Below are positions 22,860 to 33,299 of a stretch of DNA of 64,000 nucleotides, piece by piece. Where the stretch lies: positions 682,001 through 746,000 of the forward strand of contig JACGCM010000604.1 in NCBI GenBank assembly GCA_014058105.1. Reading direction: 5' to 3'. Both the position numbers and the translations under genes were made by a program. Each line of letters starts with the position of its first letter. Within the stretch, counting starts at the first letter, position 1. The notes below the pieces were generated by a model. It was given only the letters and a program-made list of their open reading frames with translations, was not told the DNA's origin and made no database searches. This stretch comes from Kingdonia uniflora (taxonomy: Eukaryota > Streptophyta > Magnoliopsida > Ranunculales > Circaeasteraceae).

Positions 22860-24120
22860 ATTTTCTTATCTTGAATATGTGTGCTATGTTGGACCTCAAA
22901 GTGGAGTATCAAAGAGCATCTGACACTATCTGGATGGTCTGATCGACAAAAATGATGATCGTATAAAAAAGATCTTATGAAGGTTGAAGCCACTGCGGAG
23001 GAGACAGAAAAAGATGGATACTCTTCTCAAAGGTCCTTTGAGTTGAACAAGTCCCTCGAAGAAGAAAAAAACTTATGCTCCCCAGGAAGGCTCGGGAACA
23101 ATAGATTATAACACTCTGACGAGGCCGGAGAGTACTTTTGTCCCGAGGGCTCGGCGGTGGAATATTGGTACAGGTGTTTTGCCCACCTTAGGAAGATAGG
23201 CATCAACTCAGAAGGGGAAAGGTAAAGCCGTCGGGGAGGACTCAAGTTTGGAGGCACCTAGTTCAATACCTTAAAAGATAATACACGATTAGATGGAGGT
23301 GATGTCAGCATCTACTAAGGACAGGTGGCTCATAGCTTATCAAGATGATGTTGCCCGAGCTACTACTGAGTCGATGGTAAATCTGTGGGTATCTAATCTG
23401 GACAAAGCTGGGCATCGCGTAGAAGTGTCCATGAGATAGGTAAACATGTATTGTGCAACCTATTAGATATTTCTTCTTGGTTTCTACTATGAATAGTGAA
23501 TTCTTGATGGTGCATTGTTCTAGGTCCATGCTTGGATGATTTCTTTCAAGAAGGCCTAGAAGGGAGCTGGCCAAAGGTTGAAGGACGTAACAAAAGGCGA
23601 GGAGCTCACGAAGGGGACCATAATGCCACTAAATACCTGCGTGTCTGAATTGGAGCATCATTTGTTTGAGGCACAAGCTGATTCGGTGATGAAATATCTT
23701 GCCATGGTCGAGCGTCACAACACAAAGGCTGAGGAGATCGTGGCTAAATTGAGGGAGAACCGTACAAGATTTTAGATAGACTTCGACCAGAAATACCTCG
23801 TGATAACTTCCCTAAAGTAGTTCATTGATAACCTAGGTTATGACCCAAACATACTGAAACGTTGTCCTTTGGATCCCTCATTGAGTCCTGTGGCGGAGGA
23901 GTTCGAGGCTAAATTGAGGGAGAACCGTACAAGACTTTAGATAGACTTCGACCAGAAATACCTCGCGATAACTTCCCTAAAGTAGTTCATTGATAACCTA
24001 GGTTATGACCCAAACATATTCAAACGTTGCCATTTGGATCCCTCACTGAAAGGGTACAACAGAGTTCACGAGTGGAGGATCCGACCGTCGAGAACTAGGT
24101 CACGGCTCCTGATGCTGACT
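22860..24120 (+). pseudogene. Antisense ORF region of element C, C-terminal part
   Basis: Fragments include TYAPQEGSGTIDYNTL (about 23070), GKGKAVGEDSSLEAPSSIP (about 23240) and an open frame 23578-23775 with KDVTKGEELTKGTIMPLNTC and HNTKAEEIVAKLRENRTRF, probably helical. The end of the region is partly duplicated in tandem (unit about 165 bp). Stops are frequent. It is comparable in position to the coiled-coil segment of element B's antisense ORFs. Confidence 0.45.
23742..24050 (+). repeat. 165-bp tandem duplication in the antisense ORF of element C
   Basis: The unit starting GGCTAAATTGAGGGAGAACC at 23742 recurs at 23907 with few changes and continues through TAGTTCATTGATAACCTAGG to near 24050. 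The high similarity indicates a more recent event than the surrounding decay. The period, 165 bp, is a multiple of three. Confidence 0.85.
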
Positions 24121-24426
24121 TAAATTGAGGTACTGGTATAGCTGAAACCAATGACGAGGATCAAAACAATCCCCTTTTATAATAAGTTGCTTGTTGAAGT
24201 GAGACCTAATGGTTTTCTCCTGTTTTCCTGCTTTGATTGTGTAACTGTTGAGACTATCTTGTTTCTGCATCGAGTTTGTATAGTGAATTTGTTCTATACT
24301 TGCTGTATATTTGCTTATGTCTGAATGTATATTGATTGAAGTGTAAGCTGACTTGGTCATGACTATTGTATTGGATCTTATCAAGTTTTTGGATATGCAG
24401 GTCCCTAGGATCCTTGAAAAATGTTG

Positions 24427-24860
24427 AGGTCGCCCCTAAGTTCATGGGGCTTTGAGATCAACTCCAAGGTCATCTCCAAGTGCTTGATCTTCTAATTATT
24501 CATGCCACTTAGGTTTGCCTGAATCATGAACCTTGAGAAAATTCAAAGTCGTCCCCAAGTATTAGCCGAGTCGAAGGTTTGACTTGACACTTAGGTTTGA
24601 CCAACTCAATAAGTTTATGAGGCTTCGAGGTCACCCCTGGGTATTTCTATCATCAGATTTGAACCTAAACGAAATCGATCGTGATCATCTCTTAGGTCGC
24701 CCCCAAGTGCTTAATCTTTTAATTATTCATGCCACTTGGGTTTACCTAAATTTGAAACCTTGAAAAGCTTTAATGTCACCCCCAAGTATCAGTTGGGCCA
24801 AAGGTTTGACTTGATACTTATTTTTAACCAACTCAAGAAGTTTATAAGGAATGATTTTTG
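24427..24860 (+). repeat. Tandem duplication (about 227 bp) between antisense ORFs and element B
   Basis: The segment beginning GGTCATCTCCAAGTGCTTGA (24468) recurs as GGTCGCCCCCAAGTGCTTAA at 24695. Both contain TAATTATTCATGCCACTT and AAGGTTTGACTTGA. A further partial unit with AGGTCGCCCCTAAG starts near 24427. It is non-coding and belongs to element C. Confidence 0.75.
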
Positions 24861-24884
24861 TAGATGAATAGGCAAAATGATAGT

Positions 24885-25497
24885 TTTAATGGCCTAATTC
24901 CATGAGCTCGAAGTGGCCTGAAATTAACCCTTATACCAATGTACCTGTGATAAAAATCTAATATAAAACAAGAAAAGACGCAGATGTTTAGCATGGAAAA
25001 CCTATGAATAGGTTAAAAACCATGACCTCGTGTTGAGATTTTTTTGTAATAGTGACGTTTATTGCTTGAGGCTAATGATATCTTATTCCAAGTTATTTCT
25101 AGACTTAGAAATGTTTAATCTTGTGAATAAGAAGTTTAAAGTTTTGAGAATCTTAGAAAATATAGTTTTCTTGGTAATTTCTTATGTAATTTTTCGGTCC
25201 TCTATCTCTTCTGGAACTTTTTCTTTATATAGACCTCTTTCACAGTTCTTCATTATGCTGAAGCATGTTCTCCAAACGTGTGGTTAGTGGCTGTTGACTG
25301 AGTAACTACTGAGTTTGTGAGAGACAGGTGGTTTTGAGTTGATCAGGTTTTCTGGTTTGAGCTCAACCCACGTTCGTCATCAGTTCGTGGAGTATGTGGC
25401 AATATTGACGGGAAAAGTCATGTGGAGAATGTGTGAGTCTGACATTGAGCTAATTCAAACTAAAGACAGCTCAATTTTAGGTAAGATCGGGGGTACA
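24885..25497 (-). repeat. 3' LTR of Tat element B (613 bp)
   Basis: It aligns closely with 38924-39543. The outer end is TTTAATGGCC (TG mutated to TT), preceded by the duplication ATAGT (24880-24884). The inner end is GGGGGTACA. The LTRs of B look more alike than those of A or C. Confidence 0.88.
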
Positions 25498-25512
25498 ATC
25501 GCCCCCTCGCAG
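25498..25512 (-). promoter_or_regulatory. Polypurine tract of element B
   Basis: The minus-strand sequence GCGAGGGGGCGAT lies directly before the 3' LTR start TGTACC at 25497. It corresponds to GAGGGGGTGAT in A and AGAGAGGGCGAA in C. Confidence 0.75.
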
Positions 25513-25756
25513 CCAAAGTCATGAGTCACTTTGGTTGAGATAGAATTTGGATATATTGGTATTCATGTTGGGAGTTTGATTTTGAAAAAAGTAATGATGT
25601 TGTTGACTGCATTAAAAATATGTATGTCAAAGGGGGATGGACGTGCATTGAATGTTAATGGGAATATTAATGCATGTGACAGTTAGGGTTTGAAGAGTTA
25701 CGTCTGTATTGAATGATGACGCTTAGGGAAAATTTCCTGTACAATAAATATAAGGT

Positions 25757-25765
25757 TATATAAAG
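25757..25765 (+). promoter_or_regulatory. TATA box for the antisense ORFs of element B
   Basis: TATATAAAG lies 77 bp upstream of ATG 25834 on the plus strand. A second one, TATAAATAAAG, lies near 27106, about 30 bp before ATG 27136, so B may have two antisense start points. Confidence 0.55.
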
Positions 25766-25833
25766 AGTACCTGTAACGAGGATTTTGACAAAGTACTCTT
25801 GATTTGTTACAAAATTCTCTGTAAGGTTTGAAG

Positions 25834-26350
25834 ATGGTGAAGACTCATAGAATGGTTCTTGAAGAGCGAATTGCTTCTAAAATGCAGAGGTTGAAGTTTA
25901 AATTTTTTAGGGATCAGTCCTTGGAGGATTTTATCCCTGCTCATATTCCTCTGACATACTGAGAAATGTTGGAAAACAAAGCGGCTGAAGCTGAAGAAGA
26001 GTTGGGGAGACAGATACAAGATTTTACTGTAGATGGAGGTTTCACCACGTTGTCTTAGCAGGCGAACAACGTTAGGTTTGTCTCTGCATCCTTGCGGAGA
26101 ACAAGGTTGGGGAGATAGATGTAGGGATAGGCGTAACTGCGGTGCAGTTGTGCTGATATCTTGTGTCATAATAGATTCTAAGGTCGGGCCCTCTTCATCT
26201 CTACTAACTCTGTGAAGGTAGTGGTTATAGGAGAGGCAGCGGTGGTAGTAAAGGAGGAAGATGGTGAATGCAAGTCTTCTTCGGCACTTCCATCGCTTCT
26301 TTGCGCTAAGAAGACTATCAGTTTGAAGAGTTGGTTCAAGCACTGAGTCT
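25834..26350 (+). pseudogene. Antisense ORF 1 of element B
   Basis: It starts MVKTHRMVLEERIASKMQRL and continues LEDFIPAHIPLTY to a TGA (25960). The frame then goes on with EMLENKAAEAEEELGRQIQD. The stop sits where an Arg codon CGA would fit. The spacing and type of the start match the first antisense ORFs of A (14457) and C (20227). Further downstream the frame is lost. No known enzymatic domain is present; the sequence is charged and probably helical. Confidence 0.55.
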
Positions 26351-27135
26351 CCTTCTTTCATAGTTTCTATTTGAAGTTTGCCTGGACTTTGACAAACTCA
26401 TGGGAGTGAGAATACTCGTTATTTCCAATTTCTTCTTTGCATTAGGGTGAAAAATCACTGAAGCAGGATGAACTGAAGGATTTTATATTTCGGAGTGCCT
26501 GAAAGACTTGTTAGTTGTAAAGTACCTGAAGTCGAGTACTTTAAAGACTTTTTATTTGGAAAAATACTTGTAATTTGTTATCTATAAAGTATCTGAAGTC
26601 GAGTACTTGAAAGACTTGTTATCTATAAAAGCATTTTAATTTGTTTTGGGATGAATTAAATTTATTTTCCAAATTTCGTGCTGATATAGATATAGAATAA
26701 CTCTAGAAATTGAGCTGTATGATTTGAAGATTGTATGAAATGAAATGTATGAGGGCAGAAAGTGAAATACTTGTAATTGTCAAACTGTTATTTATCTGTG
26801 AAAATATGTGTTAAGAGGCAAATATGATTCGATCTCTGTGCTGAAAATGCAGGAGAGAAATAAATAAAAAATTAGTTGGAGTTCTAGAATGAAGAATAAG
26901 TTTGACCTGAAAAAAAAATTGAACTCGTAGAGGTCGATTTATAAAATTAGATCTGAAAAGAATAAGTTCGAACTGAAAATGTATGGAATGACAGAGTTCG
27001 AGGGGAAGTGATATGTTCAAATAATGTCTCTCTAGATTTTGGGGTTTCTATTACGAGATAAATGGACAATATCACATTTTAAGTGGAATTGGTAGTAAAA
27101 AAAAGGTATAAATAAAGGTAGAATGAGCTCTGAAT

Positions 27136-27507
27136 ATGGGGGAGGAGATAAGAATGGTGCGGACTCGATCCCAGAGAATCCATTGTGCCATTGAAGGGTT
27201 ATTGGCAATAAAGATTGCTGAAGTACGGGAGAGAATTTTTATACTATTGGGTTATGATGCTGAGTTGCCAGTGAGGGAGCGTCAGTTTGAAGGTCTAGAT
27301 TCAATGGATAGGGAATTTGAGTATGCACATTTTTTCTATGAGGGATTTTTTTGTAAACTGGTGAGAGATCCTGCTGATCGAGAAGAAGTGGTGGGATTAA
27401 TTGCTGAAGTGGAGATCGAATTTGAGGATACGAGGATCGCTGTAGGCTTATCGGTTGGATGTGGTTTCCCAGCTCATCAAGGCTGTTTAAGATGTAATTA
27501 TATGTGA
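27136..27507 (+). pseudogene. Antisense ORF 2 of element B (123 aa)
   Basis: An uninterrupted frame MGEEIRMVRTRSQRIHCAIE followed by an acidic helical body (PADREEVVGLIAEVEIEFED) and a GCLRCNYM end. The internal MVRTRSQ start resembles ORF 1, and a TATA box stands about 30 bp upstream, so ORF 2 may be a second copy of the start module. Its C-terminal CNYM is shared with the A counterpart (CNYL, about 15380). Function unknown. Confidence 0.5.
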
Positions 27508-27799
27508 GGTGAACAGACCGAATGTAGAATTAGGGGTGACAGAATATAACTGTTTGAGTTTGAATAATTTAAAAGAAATTGATATTGAATAGATCCCCTA
27601 TTTTTGTGAATGTTGTTTGTGACTGTTGTGAAAAACGAACTTGAAAATATTTGAAACTTTATTATAGGATCTTTGGAAATTACATCATTACTGCTATAAG
27701 AGCAGAAGAAGAAGCACGTACATAAAAAGCAGGGAGTTTCTTATTTTATCCCTTATGGAAAAGTTGTAAAACTTGATTGCGTGTAAAGATTGAGTCATT

Positions 27800-28000
27800 A
27801 TGAGTGTAGTGAGGTCAGAGGGAAATTTTCAAAAGAGAGATAAAAATAGATTAAAATATAAGGGAAAGGGTAATGATGGGAAGGCATTTTTATCGAAAAG
27901 GTACAAGACATCTGACATAGATAGTGGAAGGGATGCCTCAGTTCCAAAACCTAGGACGGCTCGTACGAGGCTCAATAACTGCCAGCAGTTAGAGAGATAA
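27800..28000 (+). pseudogene. Short basic antisense ORF of element B (66 aa)
   Basis: MSVVRSEGNFQKRDKNRLKY, then a Lys-rich stretch and ASVPKPRTARTRLN. Its low complexity and basic character suggest a nuclear or nucleic-acid-binding segment, but that is inference. A similar fragment with DASAEKPKVADMYP occurs at the same relative place in element A. It is probably one exon or segment of the long antisense protein. Confidence 0.4.
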
Positions 28001-28337
28001 AATATAAATACTACTTCACCTTCATCAATCGAACTTGACGACACTGAGTTGCTGATACTGAGTCGTAAAGATGGTTGTACAACAGTATAGTGAGGGAAGG
28101 ATTCGGCGCTGCCTCTGATTTATACTTTGACATAAAAGGTTAGTAGAAATATGTGATGTGTGTATGTGCTTTTGAAAATTACTTCCTATTGCTAGGAGAA
28201 GCTTAAAATTATTATTTATAGTAATCTATGAAAAACTGCTTGTTATATGATATATGAAAGATATTTGATTATGGTTGAAGTATATGTAAAAGATTATGAT
28301 AGATACCTGGACCTGTGTATAGGCCGAATCGTGAGGT

Positions 28338-29150
28338 GTGTTGTGTAGGATAAAATCCTTTCCTGTGGTTGATATGAGGAATTCCCATGTAAGTAAGGCA
28401 TCGACCTCTGGTCGACCGACTGAGTCTGAGATTGGATCGTCTGGAAGTGAGGAAGACGTAGGTGTTGATCAATTATCAGATTTTCCTGAAAGATTGGTAT
28501 CCTACCCTCCTCGCTCGGATGCATTCAAAGAGTATTGTAAAGCCAAGGCTTCTCTAGGAGGTAGATGGGGTAACTGTATCGATTATGCCGGTAAGAAATT
28601 TAGGTGTTGTTCTGTAGCAACCGAAGAAGAATATTTTTATTTGTTGGCTGATTTGGTAAAGGAGAAAAGGGATAGGGGTATGGAGGAATCGATTTCCATG
28701 GAATATTTTGATGGGAATGTTCAAAGTGAACTTTCAGAGGGCTTTTTATGTTATCCATATCAGTTGGAGTGAGTCTTCCCTTTAACAATCTGGAGAAAGG
28801 GACTATAAATCTTATCGGTGCATGTCCCATTCAGATGAATGGATGGGAGCATATGGGATGTAATAAGTGTTTGTGAAGCTTTGAACATACGGTGGGAAGG
28901 AGAGGGCAGAAAGAGAAGGATATCCCTTGAGGATGTGTTACAGTTTTATGGTGTAAAAAACTTTTCTTCAAGTGGAAGGGCATATTTCTGTATGAGCGCG
29001 ACTTGACTTCGTTTCTTCAATCCGAAATCAGCAGGTCGACCTTAGAACGATAATGTGATATGGGTGAAGGGTGATTGCCTTCAGAGAGATGATGAAGAGC
29101 CCATGGAACTTTTGTGTAGAACTGTAAAACAACGTAAGAATAACAATGTA
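28338..29150 (+). pseudogene. Antisense ORF of element B, conserved central domain
   Basis: The open frame (28338-28772) contains SGSEEDVGVDQLSDFPERLV, SDAFKEYCKAKASLGGRWGN and SEGFLCYPYQLE. After a frameshift it continues with a PFNNL-KG-INLIGACPIQMNG block (about 28775-28840), CEALN-RWEGEGRKRRIS, DVLQFYGVKNFSSSGRAYFC (about 28940-29000), NDNVIWVKGDCLQRDDEEP (about 29045-29105) and a CRTVKQ end. I recognise these blocks from uncharacterised plant proteins encoded by Tat antisense ORFs. They are not enzymatic in any way I can see. At least three stops or shifts are present. Confidence 0.65.
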
Positions 29151-29219
29151 TAATGTATGAGATTGATAGTTGAAATTGTATGATATTCACAGATGTTAAT
29201 GTTTTATATATGACAGGTC

Positions 29220-30222
29220 CTTGATCACAAGTGACGATGAAAGAGTCATTGTTGGATAAAGTTGCTCAATAGGAGACTGAGCTCGAGGCTGTATTGGAAG
29301 GTCTTGGCATTAGCAGGGAAAAGTGTGTTAACAACTGAGTTAAAAAAAGTTCTGAAATCTCAGTCAACAAGGCTAATTACGAGCGTTGATGGCAACAACA
29401 AGAAATGGACTGATGGGGGAAAGGTGAGCAAACTTTCCTAAGGCCCCTGGAGTGGACTGTACAAGATTACCTGAGTCCATTACGTCGAGCAAATTAACTC
29501 GAACGTTCCCCAAAAGGAAAATGTTGAAGCGTCCTGCCGCTTCCGGGACCACGGGAAGTGGTGAGGCTGCAGAAATAGCGAAAAAGAGAAGGGCTGAACC
29601 TTCTAAAGTATCGGGAGGGAAGGTCGTAGAAATTTGACCTGATGTGGAGGACGATCGGAAAGAGGTAGAGGAAAAAGCCAGGTTGGCTGCTCTCCACAGG
29701 GAGGAGGAGATGAGCAAAATGGTAGGTTCATATGCTCGAATATGTGTTTATGATAGACTTTGTATTATTATTCGAGCTAATCAATATAGTCAATTTTTCT
29801 TAATTTTTTTAGGCTGCTCGGCTGATGAAGGGAATATGTCTCGGTGTCAAGGAGGAGTGAGCTGAGCTGAAGAGGAAGAAGGTCGAGCTCGAAAGGAACG
29901 TAGCTTGATTGAAATCCTATTTGAGCAAGGAGGGGAAGCGGCTGGAGGCCTTGAAGACTTCCGAAGTAGTAATGATCAATAAACTTCAGGCAGAGGAGAG
30001 AGTCGATTTGGAGGAGGCAGTAGCTGAGCATGACAGGCTCGAGCATCACCTTGTATCCAAAGGATATTATGAAGATGAGGTTGATGCCATTAGGGGTGAC
30101 ATCTATGTGAAGGAGGAGGAGGGTGAAGAGGTTGAAGATGATGTTGTAGGGGTTGTTGATGGGTTGGATGGTTTGTCTCCTCAGAGGGTGAGAGAGAATC
30201 AAGGGGAAGACACGAACACCTA
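29220..30222 (+). pseudogene. Antisense ORF of element B, region before the coiled coil
   Basis: The frame around 29235 encodes an acidic helix. The open frame 29452-29637 has basic clusters (SSKLTRTFPKRKMLKRPAAS, AEIAKKRRAEPSK) that look like nuclear localisation signals. The frame 29909-30223 is charged (LSKEGKRLEALKTSEVVMIN) with an acidic end (VKEEEGEEVEDDVVG). All are on the same strand and in order with their neighbours, so they were probably one protein or a few exons. Nuclear location is inferred from basic clusters only. Confidence 0.45.
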
Positions 30223-30824
30223 GAGTTGGAAACTGAGAAGGTAGGGTAGTGTGATGGCATTGTTGTTGTATAGATATTATGGAATGTTTGTAAGCTAATT
30301 GGATATATTTTGGATAGAATTCTACAGGCTAAGCTACTTTTGTAAACATTGTTGTAGGAACTTAAGGACATACGCCTCAGAATAAAAGATTTAGAGGTTG
30401 AGCTCGCTAAGTAGAGAAAGACCTCAGCGTCCCTGTTGTCTTTGCAAGCGGAGCTGCAGGTTAGAATAAAGTATGAAATATTTGATTTGTATACTTCATT
30501 AGTATAGAGCTACAAAGTAATAAGTAGAGTGTAGAAACAGACCAAACACTCGTTACCGATTTAGGGGCGAACGGCACTGGAATGGTGCGCATAAAAGATT
30601 TTAGTTTTTGGCAAACTAAAATATAGAGAATGTGTACCTTAGACTTTGAAGTATATGTTATGGAGCATTCATCCGAGATTGTACTTCGACCTTAAGTTTA
30701 GAAGTAGTTTTACACAGTAAATGTCAAAAAATAGATATCTAGTTAGAAATGAGCCATATATAGTGATTGAGTGTTATGAATCGTACTCGATATAGTATAT
30801 TTGTAATGTGCAGCTCAAATTAGA

Positions 30825-31809
30825 GTCAGTCGCTTGCGCGAAGCTGATGCTCGCTAATGTAACCAAAAATTTGTGGAGGAGTTTGATAGGATGAGAGAAG
30901 CGAACGAAGATAGAGAAGATCAACATGTGAAGGTGCATTTCAAGTTTGTTATGGCAATACAGACTGTTGTCGATCTAACTCGGCAGATTGAGGAGAAGGA
31001 TGCTGAAATTGCAAAAGGGCAAGAAGAGCTCGAGGAGTTAAAAGAACATGCAACGAAACTCAAAAGTCAGAATGATGCATTGACGGTAAAGAGCAGGGAA
31101 GCTGATATAGCCTGTTACCATATACAGACTCTAGATAGATCAAAGAAAGATTTAAATAGGTCGGTGGCTAGTTTAAGAAATGATCTAGCCAGGAAAGCGC
31201 ATGATCAAGAGAAAAACTGATATGATCTGGTGAATAATAAGAGTGAGTTGGGTGGATTGAAGAAGAAATTAGTTGATAAAAATAACGAGCTAAAGGGAGC
31301 TCGAGATGATCTATCTGCATCTGAAGTTGCAGCTAGATAATTGACTACAGCTTTTTCTGTAAAGGCTATGGAGTTTAGGATGATACAACGTAAGTGTAAT
31401 GAGTTAAATGAGAGAGTGGCTCAATTGAAGACTGAATTGTCGCAGGCCAATTCGCGTGTCAGATACGCCGAGGCTGGGAAGTGCTCGAAGAAGAATAAAA
31501 ATGATGCCAGAGTTTATCTTATTCCAGTTGATGTGGTTAGCTTATCAGGTTGAATAAGAGATCTGGAGAGGGATGTATCCCAAATCCAAACCCATGTGAA
31601 AAAAGGGAATGGGAACTTAAGGGAGTGCAAAAAGAAGCTGGATGCTACTCTTTCCAGGGAGTAAGGGCTAGGGCAGACTGTCAGAGGGAATAATATTTTG
31701 ATATAGTAGAAAGATGAATTGCTAAAGAAACTTCTGGATGTAGAAGAACTTAGCAAGGAGATCGAGACACTTCATACTCAAGTGGCTGACTTGGAGGTGA
31801 AAAATTGAA
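30825..31809 (+). pseudogene. Coiled-coil antisense ORF of element B
   Basis: A single frame runs through 30873-31809 with only a handful of stops (the first at 31218-31220, then 31338-31340). It encodes long heptad-rich helices: DLTRQIEEKDAEIAKGQEEL, EELKEHATKLKSQNDALTVK, LGGLKKKLVDKNNELKGARD, CNELNERVAQLKTELSQANS. The pattern is a continuous coiled coil of about 300 residues. A frameshift follows before the last block (31877). It is the C-terminal portion of the Tat antisense protein; such regions suggest self-association, but the partner is unknown. Confidence 0.6.
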
Positions 31810-31876
31810 TTGAATCAGCTAAAACTGATAAAAATCTGCAGAGAATATTACTTTTACTGATCAAATAGACAGAGAA

Positions 31877-32269
31877 ATGGAGAGTCAAAAAGCATGGTAC
31901 AAAAGGTTAGAAGATCACCTTCAGAGGTCGAGGATGGTTTTCTCTCACTCAGTTATAACTCAGGCCTTCCATTCAGAATTGCTGAGGGCGGTGATTGCTT
32001 ATTTTATAGAAGAAGTAAAAAGACTTGAGTTAGAGAGAGATACCTTTTTTGACTGTATGTCAGAAAGGGTATGTATCTGCAAGGTTGATATCGATCGAGG
32101 AGATTGCACGAGCTTTATGGGAACGGATTTGGGCCCTCAATCTGCTGAATTGATAGAGTATGGCAGGATTGTTATGACTACTCGAGCACGAGAATTTATG
32201 GCTAGTCGAGCTCCTGTTGCAGGGGTAAGCGAAGCTGACATCCCAACAGCAGAACAGAGTCACTTATAG
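31877..32269 (+). pseudogene. C-terminal antisense ORF of element B (130 aa)
   Basis: An open frame MESQKAWYKRLEDHLQRSRM, continuing FHSELLRAVIAYFIEEVKRL and ending PTAEQSHL. It is out of frame with the preceding coiled coil by one base step, so a frameshift or an intron separates them. The helical, charged first half fits the end of the coiled-coil protein. The 160-bp tandem array begins directly after its stop. Confidence 0.5.
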
Positions 32270-32301
32270 TGGTTGTATATAAACCTAAAAAGAAATAATA
32301 T

Positions 32302-33125
32302 GTTTTGCAGACATGTTGAGAAATGAAAGCTAGTTTTGCCTTTCCTTTATCTTATGTCTGGCTGAGCTCTTTGATTAAAAAGTAGTATCACCTTTGTTTT
32401 AACCTTGGAGTTGAGCAGAGTCAGTCAAACCAGACGTAACCTGAATTTAACTAGTAGAATGTCGCAGATATATTAAAAGAGATGAAAGCCAGTTTTACCT
32501 TTGCTTTATTTTATGTCTGGTAGAGTCCGTTGATTGAAAGCAAGTGCTACCTTGTTCTAATCGTAGAAGATTTAGTAGATTCAGCCAAACAAAGTATATT
32601 CTTGATTTAACTGGTATGATGTCGTAGACATATTGAAAGAGATGAAAGCTAGTTTTACCTTTGCCTTATCTTATGTCTGGTAGAGTCCGTTGATTGAAAA
32701 CAAGTACTACCTTGTTCTAATCGCAGAAGATTTAGTAGATTCAACAAAACCAAGTATATTCTTGATTTAACTGGTATGATGTTGCGGACATATTGAAAGA
32801 GATGAAAGCTAGTTTTACCTTTGCCTTATCTTATGTTTGGAAGAGTCCATTGATTGAAAACAAGTGCTACCTTGTTCTAATCGCAAGAGATTTAGTAAAG
32901 TCAGCCAAACCAAGTGTATTCTTGATTTAACTGGTATGAGGTCGCATACATATTGAAAGAGATGAAAGCTAGTTTTACCTTTGCCTTATCTTATGTTTGA
33001 TAGATTCCTTTGATTGAAAATAAGTGTTACCTTATTCTAATCGCAAGGGATTTAGTAGAGTCAGCCAAACCAAGTGTATTCTTGATTTAACTGGTATAAT
33101 ATTGATTGAAAGCTAGTATTATCTA
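32302..33125 (+). repeat. Satellite-like array of 160-bp units in element B
   Basis: The motif GATGAAAGCTAGTTTTACC begins units at 32322, 32481, 32641, 32801 and 32961, so the period is almost exactly 160 bp, and a partial unit ends near 33125. Each unit also holds CTTATGTCTGGTAGAGTC, CTACCTTGTTCTAATCGC and TATTCTTGATTTAACTGGTA. Units differ at several positions; the three central ones are most alike. Element A has a single copy of the head motif (about 18840), so the array expanded within the lineage. Confidence 0.95.
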
Positions 33126-33299
33126 TGCATTAATCTATGTATTGTCTACAAAGTAGGGAGATGTATAGAGAAAACTTGTAAGTTTCATTAAATTCAGAAA
33201 AACAATGTACATTGGATGGAGATGGAAAGCTTACTTTTGGAATGAAAAATGAGAAACTGAAATGGAATAGTGAGGGATTTAACAAAAATATCATTTCAG

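Noticed and set aside
25807..26361. 184-codon minus-strand ORF in element B
   Set aside because: It is opposite to antisense ORF 1, whose start, TATA box and homologues support the plus strand. The minus frame has no recognisable domain and lies outside the expected gag-pol region.
30873..32269. Coiled-coil ORFs as a host gene, for example a myosin- or kinesin-like protein
   Set aside because: They lie within element B between its integrase and 3' LTR, carry stops, and have positional counterparts in A and C, so they belong to the retroelement.
32302..33125. CRISPR-like array
   Set aside because: Whole 160-bp units repeat without short conserved repeats separated by unique spacers, and the context is a plant retrotransposon. 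It is an ordinary tandem repeat.
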